NCBI GenBank assembly: GCA_013416795.1
Contig: RQSC01001207.1
Location: forward strand, 83,308 to 111,414
Source: Prasinococcaceae sp. CCMP 1430
Taxonomy: Eukaryota > Prasinodermophyta > Palmophyllophyceae > Prasinococcales > Prasinococcaceae
Direction: 5' to 3'
Length of the DNA: 28,107 nucleotides
The position numbers were made by a program, and so were the translations under genes. Each line of letters starts with the position of its first letter. Position 1 is the first letter of the stretch. Below are positions 1 to 9,335 of this stretch, piece by piece. A model generated the notes under the pieces. That model ran no database searches and had not been told where the DNA came from. It worked only from the letters and a program-made list of their open reading frames with translations.

Positions 1-20
1 GCGCGCGCTCGCGTGGCGCA

Positions 21-2870
21 ATGGGCGGAGCGGCGGCGCGGCGGAGGGGCGGCGGAGGAGGAGGAGCGGGAGGCAAAGGCGGAGCCGACGGCGAGGACTG
101 CGCGCCGCGCGGCGCACGGGGACGTGCTCAGCTGCACGCACTGCTGCGGCCCTTCCAGGACGCCGACGTAGCCGGGGCCCTCGCCGCGCTGCGCGGGCTC
201 GGGGGCGGCGCGGCGGCGCGCGACGCGAGCGGCAGGCTCGCGCTGCATTGCGCAGCCGCCGCAGCCCTGTCCGCACGACATGTGCGCGTGCTGCAGGCGG
301 TGCTCGGCGCCACGGACGAGGCCCTCGGCGGAGAAGGGCGCGGCGTCGACGAGCGCGACGCGGACGGGCTCACGCCGCTGCACTACGCTGCGGGTTTCGG
401 CTGTGCGCCAGGCGTGGCGGCGCTCATGCAGGCGGGAGCGGACGCCAACGCGCGTGATGGGCGTGGCCGCTCGCCGCTCGAGGTCGCGCTCGACGCGCTG
501 AAGGAGGCGAGCGGGGCTTCCGCGGGCGGTGGCAGCAATCGTGGGGCTGCCGCCGCGGGTTCGAGCTTTGGAGCCGGCGGTGGCGCGTCGCGCGCGTCGC
601 TCGCGGCGGCAGCGTCGATGCTCAGCAGGCGAGAGAGCCTCGCCGTGTCGGCGGCCGCGCGCGGCGACCTGGCCGCGCTCGACGCGCTGCTTGAGCACCA
701 GGGCGCTGGGAATGACGACAAGGGTGGCGTGCTGGCAGGCGCTCTGCACGCATCCGTCACCAAGGGCCACCTCGTCGTCGTTGAGAGGCTGCTCGGCGCC
801 GGCGCGTGTGCGCGCACGGTGGTGAACGGTGCGACGCCACTCATGCTGGCGGCGCGACATGCGCGCACGCGCATCGCCCGCGTGCTGCTCGACGCCGGCG
901 CGGACGCCAGCAAGGCCGTGAGCGCGATGACAGCGCTCGTCGCAGCCACCGCGGGGGCAGACACCAGGGAGGCAGCCGAATGCGTGACCCTTCTGTGCTC
1001 CTCGGGAGCCAGCCCCAATGCTGTTGGAGCGGCAGGCGTGGCGGCTCCTCATTGTGCAGCTGGGCGGGGCAGGCCGCTCATGCTGCGCGCGATGCTGTGC
1101 GCCGATGGTGGCGCGGACCCCAACGTGCGCGACGCACGTGGCGCCACGCCTTTGCACCACGCCGCGCGCGCGGGGGAAACGCAATGCGCGCGAGTGCTGC
1201 TCGAGGCAGGCGCCGACCTGCGCGCTCAGGACCACAAGGGACGCACTGCGCTGGACGAGGCGCGCGCGCACGCGCACGCGCACGCGCACGCGCAGACGCA
1301 GACGCCGCCACAAGCCGGGGAGGACGCATCCCGCGGCGAAGGCCGAGACACGGAGGCAAGCGAGGCGGGCAGCGCGTCAACGGACGCTGATGCTGCTGGC
1401 GTTGAGCGCGTCCCCATTGTGCGGCTGCTCGGCGCACAGTGGGACGCGCTCGAGCGCGGCGCCGCTGAGAAAGGGCTCGCACTCGTGCTCGAGGAGCTCG
1501 ACCTCGGTGAGCCGTCGAAGTCGCAGACGCAAGCCCGCGGGTCGCGCGCGTGCTCGAGCGGACGAGCCGGCGCCGTGGGCAGTCGCGGAGGCAGAGGTGC
1601 CCGGCATGCCCGCAATGGCAGCGGTTGGCAGGAGCGCGGCCTTGGTCGTGGACGCGGCAGACCGAGTGTGTACCTCGCCCCGGGGTCCAGCTCGTCAGCG
1701 TCGGCGTCGACCTCCACGTGGCCGTCGCCCTCTCCGCCCGAGGCCGTCACGCCCAGTCCGCAGCGCAGTGTGAGCCCTCTGCCACGACAGGGAACGCCCG
1801 AGCGCAAATCCCCACAAAGCGGCTGCAAGCGCGCTCCTTCGCTCGACCATTGCAATTCGCGGGACTTGAGCGAGCCTGTCGCAGACGAGACTGGCTCGGA
1901 GAGCGGCGGGGTCGACTTGGATGACTCGGCCATGGACAGAGAGGCAGGTGCGGTCGAAGGCGCGCAAGCCGCGACAAACACTGGGGCAGGTGGTGGTGCT
2001 CCCGACGCCTCAGGCGGCAACGACGCCCATGGTGTGCCGGGGGCGACACCCGACGCGAGTTCCGATTCCCAGCAAGAGCAAGATATCGGAGGCGATTGGC
2101 AGACGCGCATGAGCCGGCGGCGGCGCTACCGCGCGTCGAGGCAGGCGCGACACGACAGCGCGGCGTCCACCGCGTCGGCATCGGACAGCAGCTTGTCGGA
2201 CCGTGATTCTACCGTGGCCGGGTGTATAGCAACCCCGGGCGTTGGGTCGGTGAACAGGAAAGGAAAGCAGCACGCTGGGAAAACGCAGAGGCCGCATACG
2301 GGCAGTCTGCGCAGCGAGCGAGCACTCGAGGGCGCGAGGGCGCCTGTGGCGCCCCCCAGCGAAACACCAGGGCCCGCAACACCGCTGTCGCCGCCGCAGC
2401 CGCCCCAGCACGCGCTCCAGCCCCCGCAGCTGCCGCACTCGCAGCAGCACCCAGCCATCAGTGCCGCGGCTTACCGCGCGCTGATGTCCGAGCTTGCGGC
2501 CGTGCGCGCAGAGAATGCGCACCTGCGCGAGATGCTCGAAAGCGCCACGCAGCGCGCGCGCCTCGCCGAGGAGCGCGCGCAGGCCGCGGGCGAAGCGGTC
2601 CTGTATGGAGCCCCTGCCTACTCCCTCTTCGGACCCGGCCCTGCACTGGCGCCTGTGCGCCCCAACTGGCTGGAGGCGCTGGTCGCTCTCCCCGGCGCGC
2701 CCGAGGAGGCGATTGAGGCCCCGTGGTTCAGCAGCGGCGGCGGCGGTGTCAGTGGGGACGACGACGGCTGCGGAGATGTTCGCTCAGGGGGCGGCGCTTT
2801 CGAGTGCGCGCAGCCAACTCTCACCCGCCAGCCATCCTTGCGGCGCTGTGCCAGCCTGACCAGCCTCTGA
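21..2870 (+). CDS. Ankyrin-repeat protein with RG-rich and coiled-coil segments
   Basis: The reading frame is open for 949 codons from an ATG only 20 bases inside the window, so an upstream exon cannot be excluded. Ankyrin-type repeats run from about residue 45 to 410. They are recognisable by TPLHYAAG near residue 115 and TPLMLAAR and TPLHHAAR further on, each followed by an LLxAGAD-type turn. A His-Ala run near residue 415 is encoded by a CGCACG microsatellite. The middle is disordered and Ser-rich, with a GRGRGR/RGG-like basic patch around residues 505-545 that could bind RNA. A heptad-like segment around residues 817-860 (ELAAVRAENAHLREMLE) predicts a coiled coil. There is no catalytic domain, transmembrane segment or signal peptide. 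It is probably a cytosolic or nuclear scaffold; the family is too broad to assign a partner. It is convergent with the isoamylase gene, with 119 bases between the two stops. Confidence 0.8.
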   Translation: MGGAAARRRGGGGGGAGGKGGADGEDCAPRGARGRAQLHALLRPFQDADVAGALAALRGLGGGAAARDASGRLALHCAAAAALSARHVRVLQAVLGATDEALGGEGRGVDERDADGLTPLHYAAGFGCAPGVAALMQAGADANARDGRGRSPLEVALDALKEASGASAGGGSNRGAAAAGSSFGAGGGASRASLAAAASMLSRRESLAVSAAARGDLAALDALLEHQGAGNDDKGGVLAGALHASVTKGHLVVVERLLGAGACARTVVNGATPLMLAARHARTRIARVLLDAGADASKAVSAMTALVAATAGADTREAAECVTLLCSSGASPNAVGAAGVAAPHCAAGRGRPLMLRAMLCADGGADPNVRDARGATPLHHAARAGETQCARVLLEAGADLRAQDHKGRTALDEARAHAHAHAHAQTQTPPQAGEDASRGEGRDTEASEAGSASTDADAAGVERVPIVRLLGAQWDALERGAAEKGLALVLEELDLGEPSKSQTQARGSRACSSGRAGAVGSRGGRGARHARNGSGWQERGLGRGRGRPSVYLAPGSSSSASASTSTWPSPSPPEAVTPSPQRSVSPLPRQGTPERKSPQSGCKRAPSLDHCNSRDLSEPVADETGSESGGVDLDDSAMDREAGAVEGAQAATNTGAGGGAPDASGGNDAHGVPGATPDASSDSQQEQDIGGDWQTRMSRRRRYRASRQARHDSAASTASASDSSLSDRDSTVAGCIATPGVGSVNRKGKQHAGKTQRPHTGSLRSERALEGARAPVAPPSETPGPATPLSPPQPPQHALQPPQLPHSQQHPAISAAAYRALMSELAAVRAENAHLREMLESATQRARLAEERAQAAGEAVLYGAPAYSLFGPGPALAPVRPNWLEALVALPGAPEEAIEAPWFSSGGGGVSGDDDGCGDVRSGGGAFECAQPTLTRQPSLRRCASLTSL

Positions 2871-2943
2871 CTCCGCCGCGTGAGCGGTGTGATCGCCCGC
2901 AGTGCTTGGCGGCTCGGCGCATGCGCGCAACTGTGAGACTGAT

Positions 2944-2948
2944 TGTAA
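2944..2948 (+). promoter_or_regulatory. TGTAA poly(A) signal of the ankyrin gene
   Basis: TGTAA lies 74 bases after the ankyrin stop codon. TGTAA is the known chlorophyte polyadenylation signal and is rare by chance in DNA this GC-rich. Function is inferred from position. Confidence 0.6.
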
Positions 2949-2989
2949 CATGTGTTGTGTTGGTAGAAATGAGATACAAGTACACACTA

Positions 2990-5167
2990 TCACTGTCGCG
3001 CCTCCATCAGTATGGCCGAGTACGCTTTGACCTCGTAGCCGTCGAAGGGCCCCCTGCGCCCGCGCGCATCGAAGTCCTTGGGCGACTCCAGGGACGTGTC
3101 TGCCACGCGGTGCCACACCTGGCCGGGGGGCGGCGGCGGCAGCGGCGCAGGGATGGAGAAGTTGTGGGCGTTGAAGGCCACGAAGAGGTTGCCCGCGCCG
3201 CCCTTCCCGATGAGCGTGAAGGCGAGGAAGGCGCTCCCGTCGTCGTCCCACCTATCCTCATGCCACACGATGTCAGAGTCGCCGAGGAAATGGTCGACGC
3301 CGAGGCTGGGGTGCGACCTCCTGAAGTGGATGAGCTCCGACCAGAAGCGCACGAGGTCAGCCCCGGCACGCATGCTGCCGCCGCCTCCTCGTCGCAACTC
3401 GTCCCACTGCACGTCGTTGAGCGCGTTGTCGTGGCCGTACGAGTTGTTGTTGCCATGCCGCGTGTGACCGTACTCATCGCCCATCACCATCATGGGCACG
3501 CCCTGCGACAGCATGAGCGCCAGCGCGAAGTTGCGCATCTGTCGCCCGCGCCGCGCCTGCACGGTCTCGTCGCCCGTTTCGCCCTCTGCGCCGCAATTCC
3601 AGCTCACGTTGTCGTTGCTCCCGTCCCGGTTCTGCTCGCCGTTGTCGCCGTTGCGCTTGGCGTTGTACGACACGAGGTCGCGCATCGTGAAGCCGTCGTG
3701 CGCGGTCACAAAGTTGATAGAGTGGAATGGGCGGCGGTTGTTGTAGTGGTACAGGTCGGCGCTGCCCGCGAGCGCCGTGGCGAAGGCGCTCTTGCCACCG
3801 TCGCCCTTGATGAAGCTGCGCACCGAGTCGCGATAGCGGCCGTTCCATTCGGCCCAGATATCCCAGTTGGGGAAGGAGCCGACCTGATACAGGCCGCCGC
3901 AGTCCCAAGGCTCGGAGATGAGCTTCGTGCGCGACAGCAAGGGGTCCTTGGTGATGGCGCGCACGACCGGCGGGTTGGGCATCGGCTTGCCCTTCTCGTC
4001 GCGGCAGAGCACGCTCGCCAGATCGAACCTGAAGCCGTCCACGTGGTACTCCTCCACCCAGTGCCGGAGGCTGTCCACGATGAGCTGCGCAACGACCGGA
4101 TGGTTGCAGTTCACAGTGTTGCCGCAGCCAGAGTAGTTCATGAGCGGGTGCTCGCCGCCGGGGTCCATCATGTAGTAGGTGGTGGAGTCGATGCCGCGAA
4201 AGCACGTCGTGTAGGCCCGGTGGTCGCCGCCCTCGTTGGTGTGGTTGTACACCACGTCGAGGATCACCTCGATGCCCTCCGCATGGAGCGCGCGGACCAT
4301 CTCCTTGAACTCTCGCGCTGCCGCCTCGGGGCCGCCGCCGCCCGCCTTCGACGCGTAGCGCGACATCGGCGCGAAGAAGTTGGTGGTCGAGTAGCCCCAG
4401 GTGTTGACCATGTGGTCGCGCGGGTTGGGGAAGCGCTGGAACTCGAGCTCGTCGAACTCGAAGACGGGCAGGAGCTCGACGGCGGTCACGCCGAGGCGTT
4501 TGAGGTGGTCGATGCGATCCACCACGCCCAGGTACGAGCCCTCGTTTCCCGGCCGCACGCCGCTGCTGCCGTCCTTGGTGAAGGCGCGCACGTTCATCTC
4601 GTAGATGACGGTGTCGCGCAGCGGCGTGGGCGCGCGCTCCGCCTCGGCCACACCCCACTCGAAGGGCGCCGACGCGAAGTCGTACGTCGAAAGAAACTTG
4701 CCTTGGTTCTCGACGCCCGCCGCCCACGCCGGCGTGCTGTCCTTGTCGCCGAACGTGCGCCGTCCGTCGACGAGGGGCGCGTACGGGTCAATCAGCACGG
4801 TGTTCGGCTCGAAGCGATGGCCGTCCTCCCGGCGGCGGCCGTCGCCGCGCACCCTGTACCCATACCGCACGCCCGAGAGCGGCAGCCCGTCCACGCGCAC
4901 GTGCCACACGTCGCCTGAGCGGTTCGCGACGTCGACCTCGACCGGCGAGAGCCCCTCAATGAAGATGCACAGCGTGACCGAGGACGCGTGCTTCGAGAAG
5001 AGCGCGAAGTTCACGCCGCCGCCGTCGCGCGCGGGCGACGGGCCCAGCGGGGTGGGCTCGCCCTCCGCAGTCGCGAACATCGGCCCTGCGGCGCTCGCGC
5101 TCGGCACGGGCACGGGCACGGGCGCGGGCGNCCCACCAGCAAAATTCCCACCCACGCTGGATTCCAT
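2990..5167 (-). CDS. ISA3: Isoamylase-type starch debranching enzyme (ISA3-like, GH13)
   Basis: It hydrolyses alpha-1,6 branches of starch or glycogen, in green algae normally in the chloroplast. A CBM48-like N-terminal domain ([13 protein letters not shown]) precedes a GH13 barrel. Region I is DVVYNHTNE. The nucleophile is Asp in GFRFDLAS (codon 4024-4022, about residue 382), the acid/base is Glu in ISEPWDCGG (about 419), and the transition-state Asp is in TAHDGFT (about 491). All three are intact. The insert [11 protein letters not shown] and the stretch [15 protein letters not shown] match the ISA3 subgroup better than ISA1 or ISA2, as I know them. The gene is intronless and about 725 residues long from the ATG at 5167. 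The 5' end is uncertain: the single N at 5131 interrupts the frame after a Pro-Val repeat, the frame stays open upstream to 5323, and no clear transit peptide is visible. The first secure residues start about 30 codons after the N. Confidence 0.92.
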   Translation of the reverse strand: MESSVGGNFAGGXPAPVPVPVPSASAAGPMFATAEGEPTPLGPSPARDGGGVNFALFSKHASSVTLCIFIEGLSPVEVDVANRSGDVWHVRVDGLPLSGVRYGYRVRGDGRRREDGHRFEPNTVLIDPYAPLVDGRRTFGDKDSTPAWAAGVENQGKFLSTYDFASAPFEWGVAEAERAPTPLRDTVIYEMNVRAFTKDGSSGVRPGNEGSYLGVVDRIDHLKRLGVTAVELLPVFEFDELEFQRFPNPRDHMVNTWGYSTTNFFAPMSRYASKAGGGGPEAAAREFKEMVRALHAEGIEVILDVVYNHTNEGGDHRAYTTCFRGIDSTTYYMMDPGGEHPLMNYSGCGNTVNCNHPVVAQLIVDSLRHWVEEYHVDGFRFDLASVLCRDEKGKPMPNPPVVRAITKDPLLSRTKLISEPWDCGGLYQVGSFPNWDIWAEWNGRYRDSVRSFIKGDGGKSAFATALAGSADLYHYNNRRPFHSINFVTAHDGFTMRDLVSYNAKRNGDNGEQNRDGSNDNVSWNCGAEGETGDETVQARRGRQMRNFALALMLSQGVPMMVMGDEYGHTRHGNNNSYGHDNALNDVQWDELRRGGGGSMRAGADLVRFWSELIHFRRSHPSLGVDHFLGDSDIVWHEDRWDDDGSAFLAFTLIGKGGAGNLFVAFNAHNFSIPAPLPPPPPGQVWHRVADTSLESPKDFDARGRRGPFDGYEVKAYSAILMEARQ
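5131..5131. other. Ambiguous base, possible collapsed gap, in the isoamylase 5' end
   Basis: A single N follows a GGGCAC/GGGCGC repeat. If it stands for a gap of unknown size, the isoamylase N-terminus and the sequence 5132-5330 may not be adjacent in the genome. Confidence 0.7.
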
Positions 5168-5409
5168 TTCCCATCCGAACTCCGCCGAGACGCACCGGAA
5201 CCCGCGGATTTTCCCCGGGCGCCGCTGATTCTCCCGCCGCCGATCGCCGATTGCGAGTTTTTGCGCGATTCGGATTCGGCCCGCGCGCGCGGCTTTTGCG
5301 CACGCCCGGGCTCGATTCCCCATGCGAACCCCACCGAAACGCCGCGGAACCCGCGAGAAGCGCGCGCGCGGACGGACCCCGGCGCCGATAGGCGCCGCCG
5401 CCGATCGGC
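5164..5409. repeat. Diverged tandem duplication upstream of isoamylase
   Basis: Two related copies are visible: CCCATCCGAACTCCGCCGA at 5170 and CCCATGCGAACCCCACCGA at 5319, offset 149 bases. Both continue into CGGAACCCGCG and later into a shared GCCGCCGATCG (near 5236 and 5397, offset near 159 because of an indel). The unit is about 75-90 bases. It matches no element I recognise. It lies next to the N at 5131. Confidence 0.6.
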
Positions 5410-5896
5410 GGGCGGCGGCTCTCCCGCCGCGCGCGTCCAGAACCCTACGCCGTTCCGGTCAAAGACGCGGATATGAAATGAATGTTTATTCCGTGAGAAA
5501 TATGGCGTTTATTGATAATATGTACTATATCATGTCAAGAACTGGTTTGAATTACGGAGCCAAAATTCCGAGAAGACCCAAAATGCGGTTGGGGTTCTAG
5601 GTTCCGGTTCCGTTGCGGACGCGCGCCCGTTCGAAAAACGCATTCGAACGCGCCATCAACGCCGCGCGGCGCCGCGCGCCGCAACCGCGAATGCGGACGC
5701 GCCACGGGAGAGTCACCCGTGGCGCCACGGGTCAAATTGAGTTGATTTAGATGGCGTCGTTGGGGGGTCCGCCCGTCGCGCGGCCCACGTGCGGACCCGC
5801 GGCGGCGCCGTGCAAACTGCCATCGAACTGATCGAAGGCTCCAACAGCCCTGGGGTTGAGGTTAGAGACGATGTTTTGGGGTTCAAATGCGCGGGT
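5168..5896. other. Intergenic region with AT-rich patch (isoamylase 5' side)
   Basis: There is no convincing gene. Besides the duplicated unit, 5465-5600 is a sharply AT-rich patch (for example GATAATATGTACTATATC near 5513) within very GC-rich DNA, plausibly the isoamylase promoter or a foreign insertion. From 5640 to 5896 the sequence returns to high GC and would hold the 3' UTR of the next minus-strand gene. No TTACA (minus-strand TGTAA) was found near that stop. Confidence 0.5.
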
Positions 5897-7204
5897 TCAA
5901 CGTGCGCTGGTGGGGCCAGTGGGGGCCGCCCACGTGGCACTGCTCGCGACGGAGCACGCGTCGGGGTCGAAGTCCTCGTAGGCCGCGCGCATGGCGTTCG
6001 CGACGGCAGCGTCGACGATGGCAGGCGCCGCGCCCGCGTCGGCGGCCCTCCTCGCCGCGCGCCGCGCCGCGCGCTCCACGCGCCGGCCGAGCCGCTGCCT
6101 CTGCTCGACGCGCCGCCGGCGAGCAGCCACTGCTGCGCTCGAGCCTGGCTCCGCGAGATCGATCGCGCCCGGCGTCACTGCGTCGCCATTCATCCCGCGC
6201 CCCTGCCCGCCGGGCACGAACTGTTGCGAATACATCGTCGCCGCAGAGAATGCTGGGCGCGTCTTGTTGCCAGCGATGAGCCGCGGCACGGCAGTCGCGG
6301 GTTGGTACGCCTCGCGCGCGTGGTTGCCGCCCTTGGGCGCAAAGCTACGCTCATACGTGGACGCGTCCACCGTGTCCTTGAGGTCGACGTAGTAGCCTTT
6401 CGTCTGCACACCACTGCGCTGGACAGTTCGCGGAAAGTGCTTGCGCTCCCAGTCCTCGTACGATGCCTCGCCGCGATCCGGAGTCGGCACGCCCGCGGGC
6501 ACAGACGCTTTTGCCTTCACGCCCGCCCCGGCCTTACCCTCACCAGTCGACTTGCTGGCTTCGTAGTGGTTCGCGTAGCTAGTGTCGTAGCAGCCGCTGT
6601 CTGGGTCGAGGACAAATGATGAGCGGGTGTCTTTCTCAGTGTTCGTTTCGGAGAGCTGTGCGGGGGGGCCTGGGCGGTACTTGAATGAGCGCGTGTACGA
6701 CGTTGTGGTGTGATTGCGCGCGCAGAGCTGGTCCACCTGCCCATCCGCCTGCCCCATTGTTTCCAGCTGCCGAATCGACGCTGCCACGCTGGCGGGCCTC
6801 GCCGCATGCGCGACGGCCCTCTTCGAAGGCACCGGTAGCCACCCGGCACCAGCACGCTCACCGAGCTCACCAACGTGCACGTTCCACGTCGTGCGCGCCG
6901 CCGCGCCCGAAGACGACGCCGGTGCATGCGTCGACCTGTACGTGGAAGCCCATTCTGCCTTCCACGAGCCGTGAGGTGATGGTGTGGCGCGGGCGTTCAC
7001 CGCAGCCTCGGCAGCCGGGAAGCGTCCTGAGCAGATGATATTCTCAGGAGCCACGATGGGGCCAGGTCGGTCAGAGGGAGCGACCTCCTTGGAGGGAAAG
7101 TCCTTGGCATAGTTGGTGTCCTCCCATCCGTATTTGATGTGTCCCGTCGTGCTCAGGGTCGGGTCCGAGTCGCTGAACTTGTGCGGGAAGTTGCGCCGCA
7201 CCAT
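5897..7204 (-). CDS. Candidate axonemal microtubule-associated protein with repeated Tyr/Phe motifs
   Basis: The 435-residue protein starts at an ATG (7204) in a good CCCCCATGG context. The open frame extends further upstream, but the extension is low-complexity, Arg-rich and overlaps the divergent promoter, so I left it out. There is no enzyme motif. Short motifs of S/T-x-Y-x-x-x-F type recur: TSYTRSF, STYERSF, TMYSQQF and NYAKDF, with SCYDTSYANHY and ASTYRSTH as looser variants. Spaced aromatic motifs like these, in a basic and poorly structured protein, are typical of microtubule inner proteins and SAXO-like flagellar proteins. The C-terminus is Ala/Arg-rich (RRRRVEQRQRLGRRVERAARR), probably helical. 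The flagellar role is inference from motif style. It is divergent from the DNA glycosylase, with about 350 bases between. Confidence 0.6.
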   Translation of the reverse strand: MVRRNFPHKFSDSDPTLSTTGHIKYGWEDTNYAKDFPSKEVAPSDRPGPIVAPENIICSGRFPAAEAAVNARATPSPHGSWKAEWASTYRSTHAPASSSGAAARTTWNVHVGELGERAGAGWLPVPSKRAVAHAARPASVAASIRQLETMGQADGQVDQLCARNHTTTSYTRSFKYRPGPPAQLSETNTEKDTRSSFVLDPDSGCYDTSYANHYEASKSTGEGKAGAGVKAKASVPAGVPTPDRGEASYEDWERKHFPRTVQRSGVQTKGYYVDLKDTVDASTYERSFAPKGGNHAREAYQPATAVPRLIAGNKTRPAFSAATMYSQQFVPGGQGRGMNGDAVTPGAIDLAEPGSSAAVAARRRRVEQRQRLGRRVERAARRAARRAADAGAAPAIVDAAVANAMRAAYEDFDPDACSVASSATWAAPTGPTSAR

Positions 7205-7554
7205 GGGGGCACGTGCGGACACAGCGCAGCGCGTCGCCGCCGCCGCGTGCGGGGCACGCGCGCGCGGCCAGGCGTGCGCACAGGGAGAGGGCTGGGGCGC
7301 GAGGGACGGAGATGCCGCCGACACGTGCCTGCCGCGCAGCCTGGGGCGCGTGTGGCGCTCGAACGCGCGCGCGCGGGCGCGCGCGCTGGCAGGGGGAGGG
7401 AGGGGCGGCGATGCCGAGCTAAGCGCGCGTTGCCGGTTTGGGCGCGTGCTGACGATCCAGGCGAACAAAAAGCGCGACGCAAAAAAAAAGAGTTGTGCAA
7501 AAAAAGGCGAAAAATTCGTCGGAAAATAAATAAAAAGAGTGTCCCCAGGGATGA
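7205..7554. promoter_or_regulatory. Shared divergent promoter region
   Basis: The interval lies between two genes transcribed away from each other. It includes an A-rich stretch at 7463-7538 (several runs of 5-9 A) in otherwise GC-rich DNA. This is a likely nucleosome-poor core promoter. No TATA box or known motif stands out. Confidence 0.45.
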
Positions 7555-8536
7555 CGTGCCACACTGCGTGGGAGCACCCAATCCCCCCGCAAATCCTCCG
7601 CACCCCTCCCTCCCTCCCTCCCCTCCCCCACGGCGGGGGCGCCGCCGACGCCAGCGCGGAAGCGGCGGCGGCGCGCAGCTCCAGAGCCGGAGCCGGAGCC
7701 GGAGCCTGCGCCGCCCGTGGGACCACGAGGGGCGTACGCATGCGTGCGCGAGCCTGGGGCCGTCGAGGCCGCGCTTGACCATCTGCTCGCGGCCGACCCA
7801 CGCTTAGGACCGCTCGTCGACGCGCACGGGTACGCAGCACCCAAGCACGCGCCGTGCTGCTTCACGGCGCTCGCGCGGACGATAGTATTCCAGCAGCTGA
7901 ACGGCAAGGCGGCAGCGACAATATTCGGCCGATTCTGCGACGCGGTGGGAGCAGACGATGCCGCACCCTATCCTCCGGGCGCCGGCGCTGGCGCCTGCAC
8001 GGACACCTGGGCGCCCGCAGATGTTCGCGTGCTCTCACCGGAGCGCGTTCTGGCAACGCCCGAGCCCGAGCTGCGCGCGTGCGGCCTGTCTGCGCGGAAG
8101 GCTGAATACGTGCAGTCGCTCGCGGGGGCGTTCGCGGGCGACGATGCGACGCTCTCCGACGCGCGTCTGCGCTCAATGGACGACGCGGAGCTGGCGGCTG
8201 AACTCACCGCGTTGCGTGGGCTAGGTCCGTGGAGTGTGCACATGTTCATGATTTTCACGCTCGGGCGCGCAGACGTGCTGCCGACGGGCGACCTTGGCGT
8301 GCGCAAGGGCATGATGCGGCACTACGGCCTGAAAGCGCTGCCGAGCCCGTCGCAAATGGTGGTGCGTGTGCTGTGCGCGTCGAGCGCGTGCGCGCGATCT
8401 CTCTCCCCCGCGCGGCCACCTCTGACACCCCCTCCCATCCGATTTCCTTCCAAAGGAGCTCGCCGCGCCATGGGCGCCGTACAGGAGCGTGGCGAGTCAC
8501 TTCATGTGGCGCAGGTGCGAGTCTCAGGAGGACTGA
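7555..8536 (+). CDS. DNA-3-methyladenine glycosylase, AlkA/MAG family (HhH-GPD)
   Basis: It excises alkylated bases in base-excision repair, probably in the nucleus. The core starts near 7717. Exon 1 ends at 8361, the intron is 8362-8455 (GTGCGT...CAAAG), and exon 2 is 8456-8536. The splice gives SPSQMV followed by ELAAPWAPYRSVASHFMWR, the conserved end of plant and algal AlkA-like enzymes; without the splice this end is out of frame. The helix-hairpin-helix is LRGLGPWSVHMF, and the catalytic Asp is in PTGDLGVRKG (codon 8290-8292). No FeS cysteines are seen. Upstream of 7717 the frame is open back to a TGA at 7552 and encodes PARKRRRR, a nuclear localisation-like signal, then a Glu-Pro repeat. 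It contains no ATG, so the true start may lie in an unseen 5' exon. The start given is only the limit of the open frame. Confidence 0.85.
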
Positions 8537-9335
8537 AATCGGGACGGGGCTCGGCGCTCGACGCCTGGCGTCGCAGGCGAAGATGTACACGTACAGTACT
8601 GTAAGCACATGGAGTACATAACAGAAATGGTTTTGTTTCACGAGTTTCACGTTTCACTCGGGCTGCTGCCACTGACCCACTGGCCGTCGACACGCCGAGG
8701 TGTTTGTGTTTGCGTGTGTGTGTGTCTACACGTCTGCACGTGCGTGTGTGTGTATCTACCGTCTGTTTGCGCGTGTGTAAGTTTGTGTGTACCGTATGTC
8801 TGTGTGTGTTGTCTCTCCTCCTCTCGTGTAGTCCGACCTTTGCCACGGCCGCTGCCTCGCCCGTCTGCGCCGAGCGTGGCGTGTTTTGTTTCTCGCCGTG
8901 TCTCTCCCTTCCTGCGTCCCGGTCGGGCAAATAATGTGTATCAATGTGTGTCTCAATGTGACTTCGCGGAGCCCGTCGGTGCCCTCTTGAAAGAATGTAT
9001 GATTGGTGTCGCGCCCGCGGCGCCACCGCCGCGTTCGTCTCGCCGGGGACGCCCCCCACCGCTGCTGCCATGGCCCGTCTGCATGCGCGGGCGTCCGCCC
9101 CATCAGCGACTACCTCCTGCGCGGCCTCTTCCCGGGCGGCAGGGGCGAACAGGACAGACGAGCGCCATCGCCAGCTTCTACCTCCGCCCCCCCCCCCGCC
9201 CCCCCTCAAAAAAAAAATTCACGGTTGCGGTGTGAGTCCCGTCTTTTCGTATTCGTGTGCGACCATATGTGCGCACACGCTGTTTCGGCGACGCTCTCGA
9301 GCGCCCCTGCGCCCCCAAGCTGCTACGCGCCGCAC
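8537..9335. other. Convergent intergenic region with TG-rich tract
   Basis: The interval lies between the DNA glycosylase stop and the zinc-finger gene stop. From about 8700 to 8812 it is a degenerate TG/TGTC microsatellite. Near 9186-9220 there are C-runs followed by an A-run. The remaining open frames show no recognisable protein. I see no gene here. Confidence 0.55.
8600..8604 (+). promoter_or_regulatory. TGTAA poly(A) signal of the DNA glycosylase gene
   Basis: TGTAA lies 64 bases after the stop at 8534-8536. This supports the spliced 3' end over the unspliced frame, which would end at 8604. Confidence 0.6.

Noticed and set aside
1261-1310. CGCACG repeat read as a CRISPR-like or regulatory repeat
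   Set aside because: It is a short coding microsatellite giving His-Ala in the ankyrin protein; there are no spacers.
2723-4918. 731-codon plus-strand open frame opposite isoamylase
   Set aside because: It is a mirror of the GH13 gene on the other strand, has no domain of its own, and overlaps the end of the ankyrin gene.
7205-7840. Upstream extension of the minus-strand candidate axonemal gene
   Set aside because: The extension is Arg/Pro-rich, crosses an A-rich promoter-like stretch and overlaps the DNA glycosylase. The ATG at 7204 has a better context.
8601-9235. Several Cys/Val-rich and Ser/Arg-rich frames in the convergent interval
   Set aside because: They come from the TG microsatellite and low-complexity DNA. 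None shows a domain, and two poly-runs interrupt them.
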